NCBI RefSeq assembly: GCF_001006485.1
Contig: NZ_JUET01000134.1
Span: forward strand, 62,001 to 126,000
Source of the DNA: Tannerella forsythia
Lineage (GTDB): Bacteria; Bacteroidota; Bacteroidia; Bacteroidales; Tannerellaceae
DNA: 64,000 nucleotides
Reading direction: 5' to 3'
Positions 47,543 through 56,836 of this stretch are shown one piece after another. The number at the start of each line of letters is the position of its first letter. Position 1 is the first letter of the stretch. Position numbers and translations under genes: made by a program. A model generated the notes under the pieces. The model did not search any database. It was not told the DNA's origin and saw nothing but the letters and a program-made list of their open reading frames with translations.

Positions 47543-48121
47543 ATGAAGAAGTGGATTATGTTAATGTGTGCGTTCGTTTGCAGTCAAGCCATGGCGCAAG
47601 ATGACTTCGAGTCGCTCGGAGGGGTACGTTTGGGTATGACGGACAATGAAGCGGAACAGGTTATGGCAGCGAACGGCATGAAGCAAACAGTCACGAAAGG
47701 ACATCGTGTCTTTTATGAAGGAAACGAGGTAGAACTTTACGGCGTCTTTTTCAACAAGGCGTGTATCGAATATATCGAAGGTGAGGTGAGCCGAGTGACC
47801 TTCAGTCTGTTTACACCTCGCAATGGAAACACGAGCGGTGCAATGGTAGAATATGAAGACGGCAAGATCAGTCAGGTCAGAATCGATCCGTTCGGGAGGG
47901 CATCGGGCAGCACGGTCCGCAAGCTCTTCCGCATGTTGCACGAACGCCTCAGACGCGTATCGAGCAAGGTGAGCGACGAAAGCATCCGTTACCACTATCG
48001 TTACACATTCCGGACGGCTGACGGCACACAATATGTACGCGCCTTCATCGAGGAAGCTGTGCAGGGCAAAGAAGGCTATCATCTTTATCTTTCGTGTGAC
48101 CGGAATAAGCATTATAAATAA
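47543..48121 (+). CDS. Secreted protein of unknown function
   Basis: 192 residues from ATG 47543 (MKKWIMLMCAFVCSQAMAQ), which gives a proper signal peptide; ATG 47531 adds four residues. The mature part starts with GGVRLGMTDNEAEQVMAANG, a motif like those of small lipoproteins related to SmpA/BamE-type folds (VRLGMTxxE), followed by beta-strands. Role unknown. Confidence 0.75.
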   Translation: MKKWIMLMCAFVCSQAMAQDDFESLGGVRLGMTDNEAEQVMAANGMKQTVTKGHRVFYEGNEVELYGVFFNKACIEYIEGEVSRVTFSLFTPRNGNTSGAMVEYEDGKISQVRIDPFGRASGSTVRKLFRMLHERLRRVSSKVSDESIRYHYRYTFRTADGTQYVRAFIEEAVQGKEGYHLYLSCDRNKHYK

Positions 48122-48244
48122 TCACAGGATAAACAGCACTCAAACAATGAATAAAATTATTAAACATTTTACTCTTCCGGTACGACGCATATAATAATCC
48201 ATATCCTTCATCGTTTACTAACGTAGTGATACAGACGATAAGCT

Positions 48245-49408
48245 ATGAATAATTTATATGAGTCGCGCCGGGATTTGAAATATGCTTTCATCATCGGAGC
48301 CATACTTATTGCCATCGTGTCGGTCGTGGTGTCCGATATGCTGATTCGAAAACTGGCGCGCGAAGAACGCGTACGGATGGAAATATGGACGGAAGCGTAC
48401 CGCGTACTGACCACGGAAAATACGGATCAAAACCTGATGGTCGTCTTGCGTATCATCGAAAGCAACACCTCCATCCCCGTCATCTTGTGCGACGATGCCG
48501 GAAATATCCTCAGTCACCGTAATATCGATGTGCGTGGCAACGACGAAGACGCTTTTCTTAAACGAAAAGTCACCGAATTTCAGTCAAAAAATCCTCCCCT
48601 CGCCGTCGAGATCGGTCCAAACTCATACCAGTACCTCTATTACGACGATTCCATCCTCCTCAAACGGCTCTTAATGTATCCTTATGTTCAGCTCTCGGTC
48701 GTCTTTATCTTTATCCTGATCGCTTTTCTGGCATTAGCCAGCACGAAAAAAGCTGAACAAAACAAAGTGTGGGTCGGCCTCTCGAAAGAAACGGCGCACC
48801 AGCTCGGCACTCCTATCTCATCCTTGATCGCATGGATCGAATACCTCAAAACCAAAGAGGTGGACGGCGCCTACCTGCATGAAATGGAAAAAGATGTGAA
48901 ACGGCTCGAAGTAATTGCCGACCGCTTCTCGAAAATCGGATCTGACCCTGCGCTTAAACTGCTCAACGTGAACGAAGCCATCCGCTCGGCCTGCGACTAT
49001 ATGGGCACACGTATCTCATCGAAGATACGCATCAAGACCCTATTGTCCGATCAGTCGCTGTTCGTCATGATGAACGAGTCTCTCTTCTCATGGGTGATTG
49101 AAAACCTGACGAAGAACGCCGTCGATGCCATGGAAGGACAAGGAACGATCACTATCTGCACAGGCAGCCGCAAGCAACGTGTCTGGATCGATGTGACCGA
49201 CACGGGTAAAGGTATCCCAAAATCGCGCTTTCAGACCATCTTCAACCCCGGTTATACGACTAAAAAACGAGGTTGGGGATTAGGCTTGTCGCTCGTTCGC
49301 CGGATCGTAGAAACAACGCCCGGCAGCGAAATCTACGTAAAGTCATCCGAAATCGGCAAAGGCACAACGTTCCGCATCGAAATGCGTCTCCGTTCCCCCT
49401 CGAAATAA
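48245..49408 (+). CDS. Sensor histidine kinase, orphan
   Basis: 387 residues. One N-terminal membrane helix (14-32), a periplasmic sensor (33-145), a second helix (147-166), then the HisKA-like domain with phospho-accepting H185 in SKETAHQLGTP, and the ATPase domain with N box ENLTKNAVDAM, G1 DTGKGIP and G2 GWGLGLSLVRRIV. Such kinases phosphorylate a response regulator, but no regulator gene is next to it. Confidence 0.93.
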   Translation: MNNLYESRRDLKYAFIIGAILIAIVSVVVSDMLIRKLAREERVRMEIWTEAYRVLTTENTDQNLMVVLRIIESNTSIPVILCDDAGNILSHRNIDVRGNDEDAFLKRKVTEFQSKNPPLAVEIGPNSYQYLYYDDSILLKRLLMYPYVQLSVVFIFILIAFLALASTKKAEQNKVWVGLSKETAHQLGTPISSLIAWIEYLKTKEVDGAYLHEMEKDVKRLEVIADRFSKIGSDPALKLLNVNEAIRSACDYMGTRISSKIRIKTLLSDQSLFVMMNESLFSWVIENLTKNAVDAMEGQGTITICTGSRKQRVWIDVTDTGKGIPKSRFQTIFNPGYTTKKRGWGLGLSLVRRIVETTPGSEIYVKSSEIGKGTTFRIEMRLRSPSK

Positions 49409-49472
49409 GGAATGATGCTCGGTCGATCATATTCCATGCCATGGTAAATCCGCATAAAAGCATTACAAGCGG

Positions 49473-49504
49473 TTTGTACATATGCCCGATATGTTATATA
49501 TTTG
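49473..49504 (+). promoter_or_regulatory. Promoter for the orphan ECF sigma gene
   Basis: TTTG at 49473-49476, exact 20-nt spacer, TATATTTG at 49497-49504. Confidence 0.8.
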
Positions 49505-49546
49505 CAGTGAATCATCCGTAACATATCAAGGAAATAAACAAATAAC

Positions 49547-50152
49547 ATGAGAGACGATGCATACATTGAAAATCTATTCAGAAAAATAGCCGTTCATGAC
49601 AGTCGCGAGGCTTTCAAGGAACTGTTTTTTGAATTTTATCCTGCTCTGTGCATCTTTGCACAACGTTACGTAAATGATCCGGAGACTTCGGAAGACATCG
49701 TACAAGAGACATTTCTGAAAGTCTGGAAAAATAGGAAAACAATCGATATCCGGCTCTCTTTTCGCAATTTCCTGCTTACCAGCGTTCGTAACAGTTGCAC
49801 GGATTATCTGCGCAAAGAATCGATTACAACCAAATATACCACCGATCAAGTTGAATTGCCCTCTGTCTCCATGTCACCGGAAGACTTCTATACGTTAAGC
49901 GAACTCGAAACTCTCCTCCGCCAAGCATTGGAAAAGTTATCAAGCGATGTCCGCGAAGTATTTGAAATGAACCGCTTCAACGGACTGACGTATCGCGAGA
50001 TCGCCACACGGCTCGAACTCTCCCCGAAGACCATCGAAGCCCGTATGAGCAAAGCCCTGAAAACCTTGCGCCATGAGTTGAAAGACTATTTTCCGCTGCT
50101 GCTTCTGCTCTGTACGCATATAGATGCCATGGGGAATCTCTCTCCGGGATAA
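49547..50152 (+). CDS. ECF sigma factor, Bacteroidetes family, without partner
   Basis: 201 residues. Region 2 (LFFEFYPALCIFAQRYVNDPETSEDIVQETFLKVWKN) and region 4 (LSSDVREVFEMNRFNGLTYREIATRLELSPKTIEARMSKALKTLRHEL) are typical of the family that normally sits before a FecR-type anti-sigma gene and a SusC/SusD pair. None follows: downstream are decayed transposase genes, so a former locus may have been lost. Confidence 0.93.
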   Translation: MRDDAYIENLFRKIAVHDSREAFKELFFEFYPALCIFAQRYVNDPETSEDIVQETFLKVWKNRKTIDIRLSFRNFLLTSVRNSCTDYLRKESITTKYTTDQVELPSVSMSPEDFYTLSELETLLRQALEKLSSDVREVFEMNRFNGLTYREIATRLELSPKTIEARMSKALKTLRHELKDYFPLLLLLCTHIDAMGNLSPG

Positions 50153-50337
50153 TTGGGTTAAGTTTATTTAAACAATGACAATAGGAAAATTTGTAATTTC
50201 AACCCGAAAGAACAGTGAATTTCGGTTTAATCCGAAAGCTACGAACGGACTAGTAATTGGCAGTAGTCAAATGTACGAAAGTGAAACCTCTTGTGATAAC
50301 GGTATCAAATCGGTACAAAAGAACACTCCCGATGCAG

Positions 50338-50529
50338 CTATCGATGACCAAACATGTGTAAAACCTCACATATACGCTCGTTTGTCACCTTCCGGGAATA
50401 ATCGCCTTCATCGGTATTGAGCAGGATATAGGCGGCACGATAGGTTTGGGACTTGTGAGAGCCTTTGTTGACTATCGCTTCCAATTCTTCCACTTCTTGC
50501 TTGCTTAATTTAATGGTGTATCGTATCAT
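50338..50529 (-). mobile_element. IS630-family transposase, N-terminal fragment
   Basis: Starts properly at ATG 50529 (MIRYTIKLSKQEVEELEAI) and matches the N-terminal helix-turn-helix of IS630 transposases (SHKSQTYRAAYILLNTDEGD, KVTNERICEVL), then departs and stops after 63 residues. The DDE catalytic part is absent. Confidence 0.75.
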
Positions 50530-50673
50530 GACTTTTTGAAACAAACTTACAAATAATATACGTCATATCAAAATTTACACAACACTAGAATAATCGACAA
50601 AATTTATCAATCCGTAAATTCAAATAGCCAATGCAACTATTCTAAGGATGTAGGAAGGAGCTGATTCTTTTCG

Positions 50674-51124
50674 GGACATTGAAGATAGGAAAATAGCCCC
50701 CTCGAAAAGAACAATAAAAGAGCTATCCAGAGTTTAGTAGCTCCACACAAAGGAAAAAACACAAAAGAACTCTCTAAAATCGTTTACAGTATGCTATTGC
50801 CATACAAAAAACATGTGCACACCATCACTGTAGATAACAGTAGCGAGTTTGCGGATTATCAAAATTTAGCCAAGGAACTACTACATACACATTTATTTCC
50901 CCATCCCCTCCTTGTGCTTCTTAGAAAAAAGGGCTGATCGAGAACACAAACAAGTTTATCAGACAGCACGTCCCACAAAAAGCAAATCTTAACAAACCCA
51001 ATAACAAAAAAATCAATGAAATACAATATAAAATTAACAACAAGTCAAAATACAAGTTCCATTTTTATCCCCCAAAAGAAATCTTTTTCTTAAATTTGAA
51101 GCAAAAAATTACATCCATCAGTTA
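50674..51124 (+). pseudogene. IS30-family transposase remnant with frameshift and stops
   Basis: Pieces of an IS30 transposase catalytic domain in order: KGKNTKELSKIVY and MLLPYKKHVHTITVDNSSEF (about 50749-50850, with the DN-(S/G)-EF catalytic site), then, after a frame change near 50905-50930 and a stop where Trp is expected, LIENTNKFIRQHVPQKANLN (from 50934) and YPPKEIFF near the end at 51124. The first catalytic Asp region is eroded around 50674-50700. Confidence 0.78.
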
Positions 51125-51186
51125 AAATCGGGAACATAAACAGTTAATAATCAAGAAACATAAAATCAATCTTAAAACATTATCAA

Positions 51187-52083
51187 ATGAAAACTTTTTT
51201 CTTTTTTATTCATGCGCTTGCTCAGAGCAATGCTATTCAGTTTAGAGCTGATGAGACCCTCCCCTTAGAGCAGCAAACATCTCCAGATTACACAACGTAT
51301 GTCTTAATTCTGATCGGAATTATTTTCGTGGGTTATTTTATCGTGACTAAACGGCGTATGTTTGAGTTTATTTTCCGTGCCGCCACAGGAAAATTCAATG
51401 TGACCTCCAACAATCCTCTGAGTATTGATAAACAACGTTCAATATTACTTGGAGCCGTCTATTCGTCACAACAGCATGCACGTCTCGACACCCTTAAACT
51501 TCATATCGAAAGCAATCGACGCAATATAATCCTCAAAGAATGGTGGGGAATTCAAAATACGGATGACGCATTGGAAACGCTCGACCGCCTGCGGGACGTG
51601 GGGCATCGTTATTTCTTCCCTCCCGTAGTCGAAGCAATGAAACAAGCCGGTGATCAAGCAAAAAAAGATATACTTCTTGCTCATTTCAAGACATCCGAAG
51701 AAATGGAACGTGCCATTCTTTTTTTGAATAATTTACAAGAGGCCCTGGAAACTATGAAAAAAGAAGGGACCATCACGGATATGGAGGATCTGGCACGAAT
51801 CGGTGTGGCAGGTTGGGATGTGGCTCGATTGTCATTCATTACCCGTGCTTGTTACGATGCCGGATATATTGATGAGGAAACGGCATGGAGTTACTTACAA
51901 GCAGCCGACCAACTCGCTCATGCAACACTCGGATCGTGGAAGGCTTTAGGTGATAGTTATGTCGTAGGTCGATACTTCTGGGGCGGGGTAGACGAAGCTA
52001 GTTCACTGATTCATCTATATGCAAAAGAACTTTCCGAAAAACCTCAAAGTCCTTGGAAACGGATTGCGTTCAAAACTGTATAG
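51187..52083 (+). CDS. DUF1266-family protein
   Basis: 298 residues with one membrane helix near 37-53. The C-terminal DUF1266 signature is clear: GVAGWDVARLSFITRACYDA, YIDEETAWSYLQAADQLA and SWKALGDSYVVGRYFWGG. Family function is unknown; related proteins often occur near immunity or toxin genes. No promoter box was found close to the ATG. A hairpin follows its stop. Confidence 0.83.
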   Translation: MKTFFFFIHALAQSNAIQFRADETLPLEQQTSPDYTTYVLILIGIIFVGYFIVTKRRMFEFIFRAATGKFNVTSNNPLSIDKQRSILLGAVYSSQQHARLDTLKLHIESNRRNIILKEWWGIQNTDDALETLDRLRDVGHRYFFPPVVEAMKQAGDQAKKDILLAHFKTSEEMERAILFLNNLQEALETMKKEGTITDMEDLARIGVAGWDVARLSFITRACYDAGYIDEETAWSYLQAADQLAHATLGSWKALGDSYVVGRYFWGGVDEASSLIHLYAKELSEKPQSPWKRIAFKTV

Positions 52084-52088
52084 CCGAC

Positions 52089-52137
52089 GTGTTTGGGTAG
52101 GGTTGTCTATCGAAAGGCTTATCTCCCTCCCAAACAC
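52089..52137 (+). terminator. Hairpin between DUF1266 gene and trmB
   Basis: Stem of 13 bp with one bulged base (52089-52102 with 52125-52137), 22-nt loop, followed by ATATTTTT. It may terminate the upstream transcript. Confidence 0.6.
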
Positions 52138-52153
52138 ATCCGATATTTTTCCG

Positions 52154-52161
52154 TATCTTTG
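52154..52161 (+). promoter_or_regulatory. -7 element directly before trmB
   Basis: TATCTTTG ends 6 nt before ATG 52168. Transcription starts typically lie about 5-8 nt after this box, so the mRNA may begin at or next to the start codon. Confidence 0.6.
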
Positions 52162-52167
52162 TGCCTC

Positions 52168-52941
52168 ATGGGAAAAAACAAATTACAAAAGTTTGCGGAG
52201 ATGGAAGCGTTACCGAACGTCTTCCAATACCCGTATGCAGTGTTGCAGGCCCAGGGAGGCTGTCCGCTGAAAGGCCGTTGGCATGCGGAAGTATTTAAAA
52301 ACGAATGCCCCATCGTTCTCGAACTTGGGTGCGGACGCGGTGAGTACACGGTTGGACTGGGACACCTTTTCCCCGATAAAAACTTTATCGGAATCGATAT
52401 CAAAGGTGCACGCATGTGGGCTGGTGCCAAGGAAGCTTTCGATGCCGAAATGAAGAATGTTGCCTTTTTGCGCACCGAGATCGAACGGATCAGTCATTTC
52501 TTCACCCCCGGCGAAGTCGCCGAGCTATGGCTCACCTTCCCCGACCCACAGATGAAGAAAGTGAACAAACGGCTTACAAGCACGCGTTTCATGCGTATGT
52601 ACAGTGAAATACTTCGTACGGACGGCCTCATTCATCTCAAAACGGACAGTCATTTTATGTTCACCTACACGACTGAGATGATAAAGTCTAATGACTTACC
52701 TGTCCAGGCATGCACGGACGATCTATATCATTCGGGTGCTGCCGACGATATCCTGTCCATCCGGACATATTACGAACAACAGTGGATTGAACGGGGGTTG
52801 AATATCAAATATCTCCGCTTTGTCTGCCAACCGCGCGAAACGTGGATCGAACCTGACGTAGACATTGAACCCGACGCCTACCGCAGCTACAACAGAAGCC
52901 GGCGCGGAGGCTCACAAGTACACAAACAAGATAACATATGA
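52168..52941 (+). CDS. trmB: tRNA (guanine-N7-)-methyltransferase
   Basis: 257 residues from ATG 52168 ([20 protein letters not shown]), matching Bacteroidetes TrmB N-termini. It methylates G46 of tRNA using SAM. Motifs: [14 protein letters not shown] (SAM site), [32 protein letters not shown] (tRNA and substrate site). An upstream in-frame start at 52093 lies before the promoter and inside the hairpin. Overlaps mrp by 4 bp. Confidence 0.94.
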   Translation: MGKNKLQKFAEMEALPNVFQYPYAVLQAQGGCPLKGRWHAEVFKNECPIVLELGCGRGEYTVGLGHLFPDKNFIGIDIKGARMWAGAKEAFDAEMKNVAFLRTEIERISHFFTPGEVAELWLTFPDPQMKKVNKRLTSTRFMRMYSEILRTDGLIHLKTDSHFMFTYTTEMIKSNDLPVQACTDDLYHSGAADDILSIRTYYEQQWIERGLNIKYLRFVCQPRETWIEPDVDIEPDAYRSYNRSRRGGSQVHKQDNI

Positions 52942-54044
52942 CACTCTATCCGAAATTAATTTTGGAAGCGCTCGAAAAAGTGCGCTACCCGGGCACCGGC
53001 AAGAACTTGGTCGAAGCCGGAATGGTCGAAGACAACATACGCATCGAAGGCTCCAAGGTATCGTTTACACTCATCTTTGAGAAACCGAACGATCCGTTTA
53101 TTCAATCCGTTGTAAAAGCGGCCGAAACATCGATTCTCACCTACATCTCCCCGGAGATCGACATCAAAGGAAATATCTCGGTTAAGGCCCTGCAGGAAAA
53201 ACGTCCGGAGCCTGACAAGCTGCTTCCCGATGTAAAAAATATCATCGCCGTGGCCTCCGGAAAAGGCGGAGTAGGCAAAAGCACCGTCTCGGCCAATCTC
53301 GCGGTAGCGCTGGCCGCTGAAGGATACAGCGTTGGACTGCTGGATGCCGATATTTTCGGACCATCACAACCCAAGATGTTTAACGTCGAAGATGCCCGCC
53401 CGGTACTTGAAAAGGTAGGAGGGCGCGATCTGATATGCCCGGCCGAGAATTACGGTGTAAAACTGCTCTCCATCGGCTTTTTCGTCGACCGTAATAACGC
53501 CGTGCTGTGGCGTGGCGCCATGGCCTGTAATGCGCTCAAACAACTGATTGCCGACGCCAACTGGGGAGCACTCGATTATCTGCTGATCGACCTCCCGCCG
53601 GGCACAAGCGATATTCACCTGACACTCGTGCAGACACTTGCCATTACAGGCGCCGTCGTTGTGAGTACCCCTCAGCAAGTCGCTCTGGCCGACGCACGCA
53701 AAGGAATCAGCATGTTTCTAGGCGAAAAGGTGAATGTTCCCGTATTAGGTCTTATTGAGAATATGGCATGGTTTACCCCGGCCGAACTGCCGGAAAACCG
53801 ATATTACATCTTCGGAAAAGAAGGATGCAAACAGCTGGCCGAAGAGCTGAACGTACCGCTACTCGGACAGATTCCCCTTGTGCAAAGCATCTGCGAAAGC
53901 GGAGATTCCGGCGCACCGGCTGCCTTGAACCCCGATACAATCACGGGGGCCGCTTTCCGTCAACTGGCCACAAACGTCGTAAAACGGATCGAATATCGTC
54001 ATAAACATTTGGCACCGACTCAGCGGGTCATCATCCAATCGTAA
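52938..54044 (+). CDS. mrp: Mrp/ApbC-family iron-sulphur cluster carrier ATPase
   Basis: 368 residues. N-terminal MIP18/DUF59 domain (1-95, [17 protein letters not shown]), then the P-loop ATPase: Walker [46 protein letters not shown] (Walker B) and GLIENMAWF. Mrp proteins assemble and pass [4Fe-4S] clusters to apoproteins such as RlmD. The canonical CXXC near the C-terminus is not seen in this protein (sequence reads [19 protein letters not shown]), as in some bacterial members. Translationally coupled to trmB. Confidence 0.94.
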   Translation: MTLYPKLILEALEKVRYPGTGKNLVEAGMVEDNIRIEGSKVSFTLIFEKPNDPFIQSVVKAAETSILTYISPEIDIKGNISVKALQEKRPEPDKLLPDVKNIIAVASGKGGVGKSTVSANLAVALAAEGYSVGLLDADIFGPSQPKMFNVEDARPVLEKVGGRDLICPAENYGVKLLSIGFFVDRNNAVLWRGAMACNALKQLIADANWGALDYLLIDLPPGTSDIHLTLVQTLAITGAVVVSTPQQVALADARKGISMFLGEKVNVPVLGLIENMAWFTPAELPENRYYIFGKEGCKQLAEELNVPLLGQIPLVQSICESGDSGAPAALNPDTITGAAFRQLATNVVKRIEYRHKHLAPTQRVIIQS

Positions 54045-54587
54045 ACAAATCACAGGAACAGGCGCGTCAAAGGCGTATCGCGAGCAGGCTGGCGTGGTTT
54101 ATTCCTATAGAAATAAGGGTACTGTTGAATATATACAGTCAGTTTATTGTTCAGTTCACAGTATCTTTCTGTCTTATAAAAAAACGATGTGGCAAGTTTT
54201 TCAATGACAGGTAGAATGTTTTGCAAAAAGTTTCTATCTTTGTGGCTGAAACCAACGGCGATGATTATGTCAATAACAAATGCTATAACAGCCCAAATCG
54301 AAAGTGCTCGACAAGGAAATCTTTTTTTGTATCCGACTTTGCCAAATCCAGAAATGATGTATTTATCAGTCGTGTCTTATCCGAACCTATGCCCTTGATG
54401 AATTTTCAAAGGCTTCTATCCTATCTCCTTTGCAGATGTTTTTATGGGCAGTAATCGGCATCGTTCTTACTGTATATCGTTTATTCTCCGCATTTTTCTT
54501 GATGAGCAGGTGTCAATGACGACAAAGATAAACATTGAATAAAAACATCAACAACAATTAAATAACATCGATAAATAAAACAATAAA
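54045..54587 (+). other. AT-rich intergenic region
   Basis: 543 bp without a recognised gene. TATCTTTG at 54235-54242 is a possible -7 box. Frame 54221-54454 (77 codons, TTG start, several Cys) overlaps that box and matches nothing I know; it could be a gene remnant. Confidence 0.45.
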
Positions 54588-54983
54588 ATGAAAAAGATCA
54601 GTTTATTCTTAGTGCTCGTTTTTATTTGCTTATCAGCATCAGACAAACAAGAACAGAAAAGTGTTATGGATATATTAATAAGCAAGGAATGGAATATGCA
54701 GGGGATGAGTGACAAAACATTTTCTGAAAAATATACACGAACTGAAAAATATGCTTATTTCAACGGTCAACTTCTCGGCATACAGGACTATTACTTGTCC
54801 GACACCATTGACGGCGCATTTAATCCAAAGAAAATCGGTTTAGCTAAAAATGGCAAGTATATTATTAGCAAAACAAAAGATTCTTCAATTAGCACTTTCG
54901 AGATTTACGAAATCATCTCTATCTCAAATGATTTTCTGGAAATAAGGTATATCGAACATACTCATACGTTGAAATTCAAGTAA
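54588..54983 (+). CDS. Small secreted protein, lipocalin-like pattern
   Basis: 131 residues with a signal peptide (KKISLFLVLVFICLSASDK). The order 'ISKEWNMQGM', aromatic strand, 'STFEIYEIISISNDFLEIRY' resembles small lipocalin-like proteins of Bacteroidetes, but identity is low by eye. Codon use is more AT-rich than the neighbours, suggesting transfer. A strong terminator follows. Confidence 0.6.
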   Translation: MKKISLFLVLVFICLSASDKQEQKSVMDILISKEWNMQGMSDKTFSEKYTRTEKYAYFNGQLLGIQDYYLSDTIDGAFNPKKIGLAKNGKYIISKTKDSSISTFEIYEIISISNDFLEIRYIEHTHTLKFK

Positions 54984-55001
54984 ACGATTATAATCGGGAA
55001 G

Positions 55002-55049
55002 GAATCTTTCTCTGAGATGCCTTTATGATGGCATTTCGGAGAAAGATTC
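55002..55049. terminator. Bidirectional terminator between 54588 gene and ctpA
   Basis: 20-bp stem with two mismatches (55002-55021 with 55030-55049), 8-nt loop, between convergent genes. Confidence 0.8.
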
Positions 55050-55074
55050 TTATAGAGAGTGTTCATTCTTTCTT

Positions 55075-56778
55075 TCAGCCCGCACGATCTGCAACCGTAC
55101 CTGTCTCTTTTTCCTTCTCAGGCTTGGGAGCGCTCAATGTCTGACGGTACAACGCCTCATTAGTCAGCACTTCCAACGCTTTCTGCAAGGCCTTGTCGCC
55201 TTTCAGGTTCTCGATAAGCTCTCCCTCCTGATAGTAATACCGCTTGACAATCTCGGTCGTAATAAGCTTTTTAATATCCTCCTTATACCGTTCGAGGTCA
55301 CGATCCAGATCAGGCTTAAGTTGCGCTTCGAGCGCCGCAAAAACCGTTGTGTCTTCTTCTAAATACCCTTCAAATTCAGCAACTTCTTTGAGGTTCTTTA
55401 AGGCCTTCTCGCTCTGCCGGTCGTACGTAAACTTCGCATCTTTCAAGCGTTGTTTGAAGCCTTCGTAATCAACGTCCGGATAAACGAACTCTTCAGCCGG
55501 TGCGATCGTCGGATGCGCCTGCACCCAATCGGTGACGTAGTCAAACAACGTAAAGTCGTTCAATAAATAATACAGCATGGTTGGTGTTTTCTTCTCCTCC
55601 ACTTCAAAATCAGGGCGAACACCTCCACCGTCGCGTACGGGACGCCCTTTCGAAGTATAAAAAACAGATGTCAAGCTGTCGGGGATGGCCGAGACACTCC
55701 CGTCGGTATGGCGATGAGCATAGTCCATATGCTGAACACATCGTCCGCTGGGAATATAATATTTACTCATTGTCACTTTAACATTTCCGTCGTAAGGCAG
55801 GTTACGTGTCGATTGCACCAGCCCCTTCCCGAACGATCGGTTGCCCACCAGCACCGCACGATCCATATCCTGCAACGCCCCGCTGACGATCTCGGCTGCC
55901 GATGCCGAACTTCCGTTAATGAGCACCACCATGGGAATGACCGTATCGATCGGATCGACCGTAGTACGATACGTGCGATCCCACTGTTTGATTTTGCCTC
56001 GCGTCGAAAGGACCTCCCGCCCCTTCGGCACGAAATAATTCACGATCTGAACGGCACTGGGCAGCAACCCTCCGCCATTATCGCGCAGGTCGAGAATCAA
56101 CGAGGTAATCTGATGACGATTTTTCAGGTCTTCAAAAGCCTCTTTCACCTCCTGCGCACTCTTTTCCCTGAACCCGTCAAGGTAGATGTATCCCGTGTGA
56201 TCGCCATAAACACCGTAATGCACAACTTGTTTAATTATCACTTGTTTACGTATCACTTCGAACTTGCGCGGTTTCTTTTCGCCCGGACGCTGAATTTTCA
56301 GGACGACTTTCGAGTTAGGCACACCTTTGAGCAATTCGCTCACCCGTTCGCTCGTCGCCTTCGTAACATCAGCCGTGTCGATGCCCAGAATCCGGTCACC
56401 GGCCTTGAGTCCGGCCAATGCAGCAGGCATCCCTTCGAACGGTTCGGTGATGATTACTCCCCCGTCACGCGAACGGATATAAGCCCCTACTCCGCCGTAT
56501 TCACCGGTGATCAACATTTTCATATTGTCCATCTCCTGCTCGGGAAAGTATTCCGTGTACGGATCCAGACCTTTCAACATGGCATCGATGCCACGTCTCA
56601 CCATCTTATCGACCTCGACCGAGTCAACGTAAAACATATCGACTTCTTTCACCAGTGCATTGAGAATCTCCAACTGTTTACTAACCTCAAAACGGTTCCC
56701 CTGCTGAGCGTCGAGTCCGTGAACTCCTCCCAATGCCAGCAAAAGGGAAAGGAGCAGTATATTTTTTAATCGTGACAT
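55075..56778 (-). CDS. C-terminal processing peptidase (S41 family)
   Basis: 567-residue periplasmic protease. Signal peptide (cleavage near DAQQ, residue 25), PDZ domain (about 88-165, GEYGGVGAYIRS), and S41 catalytic domain with the Ser-Lys dyad S293 in SSASAAEIVSG and K318 in RSFGKGLVQS, also LDLRDNGGG. These enzymes trim C-termini of envelope proteins. The tail after 400 is a family-variable helical region ending in Lys/Glu-rich sequence. Confidence 0.95.
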   Translation of the reverse strand: MSRLKNILLLSLLLALGGVHGLDAQQGNRFEVSKQLEILNALVKEVDMFYVDSVEVDKMVRRGIDAMLKGLDPYTEYFPEQEMDNMKMLITGEYGGVGAYIRSRDGGVIITEPFEGMPAALAGLKAGDRILGIDTADVTKATSERVSELLKGVPNSKVVLKIQRPGEKKPRKFEVIRKQVIIKQVVHYGVYGDHTGYIYLDGFREKSAQEVKEAFEDLKNRHQITSLILDLRDNGGGLLPSAVQIVNYFVPKGREVLSTRGKIKQWDRTYRTTVDPIDTVIPMVVLINGSSASAAEIVSGALQDMDRAVLVGNRSFGKGLVQSTRNLPYDGNVKVTMSKYYIPSGRCVQHMDYAHRHTDGSVSAIPDSLTSVFYTSKGRPVRDGGGVRPDFEVEEKKTPTMLYYLLNDFTLFDYVTDWVQAHPTIAPAEEFVYPDVDYEGFKQRLKDAKFTYDRQSEKALKNLKEVAEFEGYLEEDTTVFAALEAQLKPDLDRDLERYKEDIKKLITTEIVKRYYYQEGELIENLKGDKALQKALEVLTNEALYRQTLSAPKPEKEKETGTVADRAG

Positions 56779-56812
56779 GTACTGTTGTGTATATTATAAA
56801 TGTATAAGGATG

Positions 56813-56820
56813 CAAAAGTA
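56813..56820 (-). promoter_or_regulatory. -7 element for the S41 peptidase gene
   Basis: TACTTTTG on the minus strand, 35 nt before the ATG at 56778. Confidence 0.65.
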
Positions 56821-56836
56821 GGCATTTTCGCCACGC

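Larger units (their letters stand above)
50153..51186. other. Insertion-sequence graveyard
   Basis: About 1 kb of low-GC DNA with no intact gene. It contains the start of an IS630-type transposase gene on the minus strand and a broken IS30-type gene on the plus strand; nothing else is recognised in 50153-50337 or 50530-50673. Confidence 0.75.

Noticed and set aside
50175-50420. 81-codon frame after the orphan ECF sigma gene
   Set aside because: Overlaps the IS630 remnant, no similarity to an anti-sigma factor, no promoter.
55708-56769. 353-codon frame antisense to the S41 peptidase gene
   Set aside because: Complement of a conserved protease gene; product is His/Arg-rich without motifs.
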